Origin: Ptiloglossa arizonensis | Lineage: Eukaryota > Arthropoda > Insecta > Hymenoptera > Colletidae | Assembly: GCF_051014685.1 (NCBI RefSeq) | Contig: NW_027479461.1 | Span: 1-64,000, forward strand | Direction of reading: 5' to 3' | Length of the DNA: 64,000 nt | The notes under the pieces: generated by a model | Database searches by the model: none | What the model was told of the DNA's origin: nothing | Seen by the model: the letters and a program-made list of their open reading frames with translations, nothing else | Position numbers and translations under genes: made by a program | Shown: piece after piece, positions 60,723 to 64,000 of the stretch | How positions within the stretch are numbered: the first letter of the stretch is position 1 | How the letters are laid out: the number at the start of each line of letters is the position of its first letter

Positions 60723-63700
60723 TAGAAACTAGCCCCATTACAACGGTATGAGTAGTTTTCCCCTAGACCGTTCTAGTTATTCGTTTCGAGCAGCAGAACT
60801 GCGAAAATTTGGAGTTTCTCAAGCGTTTCTTACCTCAAAACTGCCATATCTCGCGAACGGATTGACCAATCCGCAAAGTTTCTGTTGCATCTGAAAGTAG
60901 AAACTAGCCCCATTACAACGGTATGAGTAGTTTTCCCCTAGGCCGTTCTAGTTATTCGTTTCGAGCATCAGAACTGCGAAAATTTGGAGTTTCTCAACTG
61001 TTTCTTACCCCAAAACTGCCATATCTCGCGAACGGATTGACCAATCCGAAAAGTTTCTGTTGCATCTGAAAGTAGAAACTAGCCCCATTACAACGGTATG
61101 AGTAGTTTTCCCCTAGACCGTTCTAGTTATTCGTTTCGAGCATCAGAACTGCGAAAATTTGGAGTTTCTCAACTGTTTCTTACCCCAAAACTGCCATATC
61201 TCGCGAACGGATTGACCAATCCGAAAAGTTTCTGTTGCATCTGAAAGTAGAAACTAGCCCCATTACAACGGTATGAGTAGTTTTCCCCTAGACCGTTCTA
61301 GTTATTCGTTTCGAGCATCAGACCTGCGAAAATTTGGAGTTTCTCAACTGTTTCTTACCCCAAAACTGCCATATCTCGCGAACGGATTGACCAATCCGCA
61401 AAGTTTCTGTTGCATCTGAAAGTAGAAACTAGCCCCATTATAACGGTATGAGTAATTTTCTACTAGACCGTTCTAGTTATTCGTTTCGAGCATCAGAACT
61501 GCGAAAACTTGGAGTTTCTCAAGCGTTTCTTACCTCAAAACTGCCATATCTCGCGAACGGATTGACCAATCCGAAAAGTTTCTGTTGCATCTGAAAGTAG
61601 AAACTAGCCCCATTACAACGGTATGAGTAGTTTTCCCCTAGGCCGTTCTAGTTATTCGTTTCGAGCATCAGAACTGCGAAAATTTGGAGTTTCTCAACTG
61701 TTTCTTACCCCAAAACTGCCATATCTCGCGAACGGATTGACCAATCCGCAAAGTTTCTGTTGCATCTGAAAGTAGAAACTAGCCCCATTACAACGGTATG
61801 AGTAGTTTTCCCCTAGGCCGTTCTAGTTATTCGTTTCGAGCATCAGAACTGCGAAAATTTGGAGTTTCTCAACTGTTTCTTACCCCAAAACTGCCATATC
61901 TCGCGAACGGATTGACCAATCCGAAAAGTTTCTGTTGCATCTGAAAGTAGAAACTAGCCCCATTACAACGGTATGAGTAGTTTTCCCCTAGACCGTTCTA
62001 GTTATTCGTTTCGAGCATCAGAACTGCGAAAATTTGGAGTTTCTCAACTGTTTCTTACCCCAAAACTGCCATATCTCGCGAACGGATTGACCAATCCGAA
62101 AAGTTTCTGTTGCATCTGAAAGTAGAAACTAGCCCCATTACAACGGTATGAGTAGTTTTCCCCTAGGCCGTTCTAGTTATTCGTTTCGAGCATCAGAACT
62201 GCGAAAATTTGGAGTTTCTCAACTGTTTCTTACCCCAAAACTGCCATATCTCGCGAACGGATTGACCAATCCGAAAAGTTTCTGTTGCATCTGAAAGTAG
62301 AAACTAGCCCCATTACAACGGTATGAGTAGTTTTCCCCTAGACCGTTCTAGTTATTCGTTTCGAGCATCAGACCTGCGAAAATTTGGAGTTTCTCAACTG
62401 TTTCTTACCCCAAAACTGCCATATCTCGCGAACGGATTGACCAATCCGCAAAGTTTCTGTTGCATCTGAAAGTAGAAACTAGCCCCATTACAACGGTATG
62501 AGTAGTTTTCCCCTAGGCCGTTCTAGTTATTCGTTTCGAGCATCAGAACTGCGAAAATTTGGAGTTTCTCAACTGTTTCTTACCCCAAAACTGCCATATC
62601 TCGCGAACGGATTGACCAATCCGAAAAGTTTCTGTTGCATCTGAAAGTAGAAACTAGCCCCATTACAACGGTATGAGTAGTTTTCCCCTAGACCGTTCTA
62701 GTTATTCGTTTCGAGCATCAGACCTGCGAAAATTTGGAGTTTCTCAACTGTTTCTTACCCCAAAACTGCCATATCTCGCGAACGGATTGACCAATCCGCA
62801 AAGTTTCTGTTGCATCTGAAAGTAGAAACTAGCCCCATTATAACGGTATGAGTAGTTTTCCCCTAGACCGTTCTAGTTATTCGTTTCGAGCATCAGAACT
62901 GCGAAAACTTGGAATTTCTCAAGCGTTTCTTACCTCAAAACTGCCATATCTCGCGAACGGATTGACCAATCCGCAAAGTTTCTGTTGCATCTGAAAGTAG
63001 AAACTAGCCCCATTATAACGGTATGAGTAGTTTTCCCCTAGACCGTTCTAGTTATTCGTTTCGAGCATCAGAACTGCGAAAACTTGGAATTTCTCAAGCG
63101 TTTCTTACCTCAAAACTGCCATATCTCGCGAACGGATTGACCAATCCGCAAAGTTTCTGTTGCATCTGAAAGTAGAAACTAGCCCCATTACAACGGTATG
63201 AGTAGTTTTCCCCTAGGCCGTTCTAGTTATTCGTTTCGAGCATCAGAACTGCGAAAATTTGGAGTTTCTCAACTGTTTCTTACCCCAAAACTGCCATATC
63301 TCGCGAACGGATTGACCAATCCGAAAAGTTTCTGTTGCATCTGAAAGTAGAAACTAGCCCCATTACAACGGTATGAGTAGTTTTCCCCTAGACCGTTCTA
63401 GTTATTCGTTTCGAGCATCAGACCTGCGAAAATTTGGAGTTTCTCAACTGTTTCTTACCCCAAAACTGCCATATCTCGCGAACGGATTGACCAATCCGCA
63501 AAGTTTCTGTTGCATCTGAAAGTAGAAACTAGCCCCATTATAACGGTATGAGTAGTTTTCCCCTAGACCGTTCTAGTTATTCGTTTCGAGCATCAGAACT
63601 GCGAAAACTTGGAATTTCTCAAGCGTTTCTTACCTCAAAACTGCCATATCTCGCGAACGGATTGACCAATCCGCAAAGTTTCTGTTGCATCTGAAAGTAG

Positions 63701-63872
63701 AAACTAGCCCCATTACAACGGTATGAGTAGTTTTCCCCTAGACCGTTCTAGTTATTCGTTTCGAGCAGCAGAACTGCGAAAATTTGGAGTTTCTCAAGCG
63801 TTTCTTACCTCAAAACTGCCATATCTCGCGAACGGATTGACCAATCCGCAAAGTTTCTGTTGCATCTGAAAG
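60723..63872 (+). repeat. Array block, units 348-365
   Basis: Types: 6-1-2-3s-5b-1/3-1-2-1-3s-1-3s-5a-5a-1-3s-5a-6. Unit 352 (5b, 61423) has three clustered changes (33A, 39T, 40A) around 61455-61462 plus 152A. Unit 353 (61598) is a 1/3 hybrid. Units 356-359 repeat the dimer 1-3s. Units 360 and 361 (62823 and 62998) are identical adjacent 5a units, a one-monomer duplication. Only satellite is present. Confidence 0.8.
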
Positions 63873-64000
63873 TAGAAACTAGCCCCATTACAACGGTATG
63901 AGTAGTTTTCCCCTAGGCCGTTCTAGTTATTCGTTTCGAGCATCAGAACTGCGAAAATTTGGAGTTTCTCAACTGTTTCTTACCCCAAAACTGCCATATC
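63873..64000 (+). repeat. Partial monomer at the window edge (unit 366, type 1)
   Basis: The last 128 bases are monomer positions 1-128 of a type 1 unit (45G, 71T, 86T, 101C-102T, 113C). It is cut by the window edge, not by a biological boundary, so the array continues to the right. Confidence 0.95.

Larger units (their letters stand above)
1..64000 (+). repeat. Satellite DNA array, 175 bp monomer, 365.7 copies head to tail
   Basis: The sequence TAGAAACTAG recurs every 175 bases from base 1 to base 63873, giving 365 complete units and one partial unit. 354 units are exactly 175 bp; the 11 exceptions are 174, 176 or 178 bp. All units point the same way and nothing else is inserted. G+C is about 42%. 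Unit types differ at about 3-4% of positions and copies of one type are mostly identical, so the array is strongly homogenised. A unit of roughly one nucleosome plus linker, in a pure array of at least 64 kb with higher-order structure, is typical of eukaryotic centromeric or pericentromeric satellites; that placement is inference. The array runs off both window edges. The family and species are not recognised. Strand is arbitrary. Confidence 0.98.

Noticed and set aside
1..64000. CRISPR array
   Set aside because: There are no alternating short repeats and unique spacers. The whole 175 bp unit is repeated, with no variable spacer and no cas gene.
1..64000. Gene encoding a long tandem-repeat protein
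   Set aside because: The unit is 175 bp, so the frame shifts by one each monomer and stops occur in every frame on both strands. The longest stop-free stretch in consensus monomers is about 53 codons on the plus strand and about 42 on the minus strand.
1..64000. Human or primate alpha satellite, or the Arabidopsis centromere repeat
   Set aside because: The unit length is near theirs but the sequence does not resemble either family as I know them. Length alone is not evidence of identity.
1..64000. Tandem rRNA or tRNA genes
   Set aside because: I see no conserved 5S, 5.8S or 18S motifs, no tRNA A and B boxes in correct spacing, and no clear Pol III terminator pattern distinct from ordinary T runs.
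1..64000. Telomeric or subtelomeric sequence
   Set aside because: No runs of TTAGGG, TTTAGGG, TTAGG or similar short repeats occur anywhere in the window.
1..64000. Transposon or retroelement insertion within the array
   Set aside because: Monomer phase is unbroken apart from eleven changes of 1-3 bases, so no insertion of any size beyond 3 bases is present.

Overview
The whole 64 kb window is one uninterrupted array of satellite DNA: a 175 bp monomer repeated head to tail in a single orientation. I count 365 complete monomers plus a final partial one of 128 bp. I see no gene, RNA gene, transposon, inversion or unique spacer. Monomers are about 42% G+C, and the main types differ from each other by about 6 positions (3-4%). 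Copies of one type are usually identical. Such a long, pure, homogenised array of nucleosome-sized units points to a eukaryotic genome, most likely centromeric or other constitutive heterochromatin in a long-read assembly. I do not recognise the family and cannot name the species. It is not human alpha satellite or the Arabidopsis 178 bp repeat as I know them. CpG is not depleted (9 per monomer, about 7.7 expected from base composition), which argues against long-term heavy CpG methylation decay, or for a young array.

The array has a clear higher-order structure. Eight positions of the monomer (19, 45, 71, 86, 101, 102, 113, 152, counted from the TAGAAACTAG start) sort nearly all units into six types. 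Type 1: 45G, 71T, 86T, 101C, 102T, 113C, 152A. Type 2: as 1 but 45A. Type 3: as 2 but 152C. Type 4: 45A, 71T, 86C, 101G, 102C, 113T, 152C. Type 5: as 4 but 19T. Type 6: 45A, 71G, 86T, 101G, 102C, 113T, 152C. The fullest higher-order unit is 1-2-3-4-5-6 (six monomers, 1050 bp). Other regions use shortened or rearranged forms: 1-2-3-5-6, 6-4-6-1, the dimers 6-1 and 1-3, and the four-unit 6-1-3-5 at the right.

Layout: 1-8399 mixed short units with most of the indels. 8400-13125 and 13476-18375 are two copies of one ~4.8 kb segment sharing six rare variants. 18376-22400 holds five-unit blocks (twice 1-2-3-5-6, then an 875 bp duplication with two aberrant monomers). 22401-38150 is mixed, with a 700 bp tandem duplication at 32026-33425. 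38151-42525 is a 2450 bp offset duplication. 43926-46723 is a 1399 bp tandem duplication. 46724-54597 is rich in 6-1 dimers. 54598-64000 carries two locally spreading variants and a new four-unit repeat.

The units do not form a pathway. What the window records is a history of unequal exchange and segment duplication: hybrid monomers mark likely crossover junctions, and rare variants act as tags that tie distant segments together. Unit numbers used below run from 1 (start at base 1) to 366 (start at base 63873). All positions and types were read by eye, so a few type calls may be off, but the phase of the monomer was tracked from start to end.
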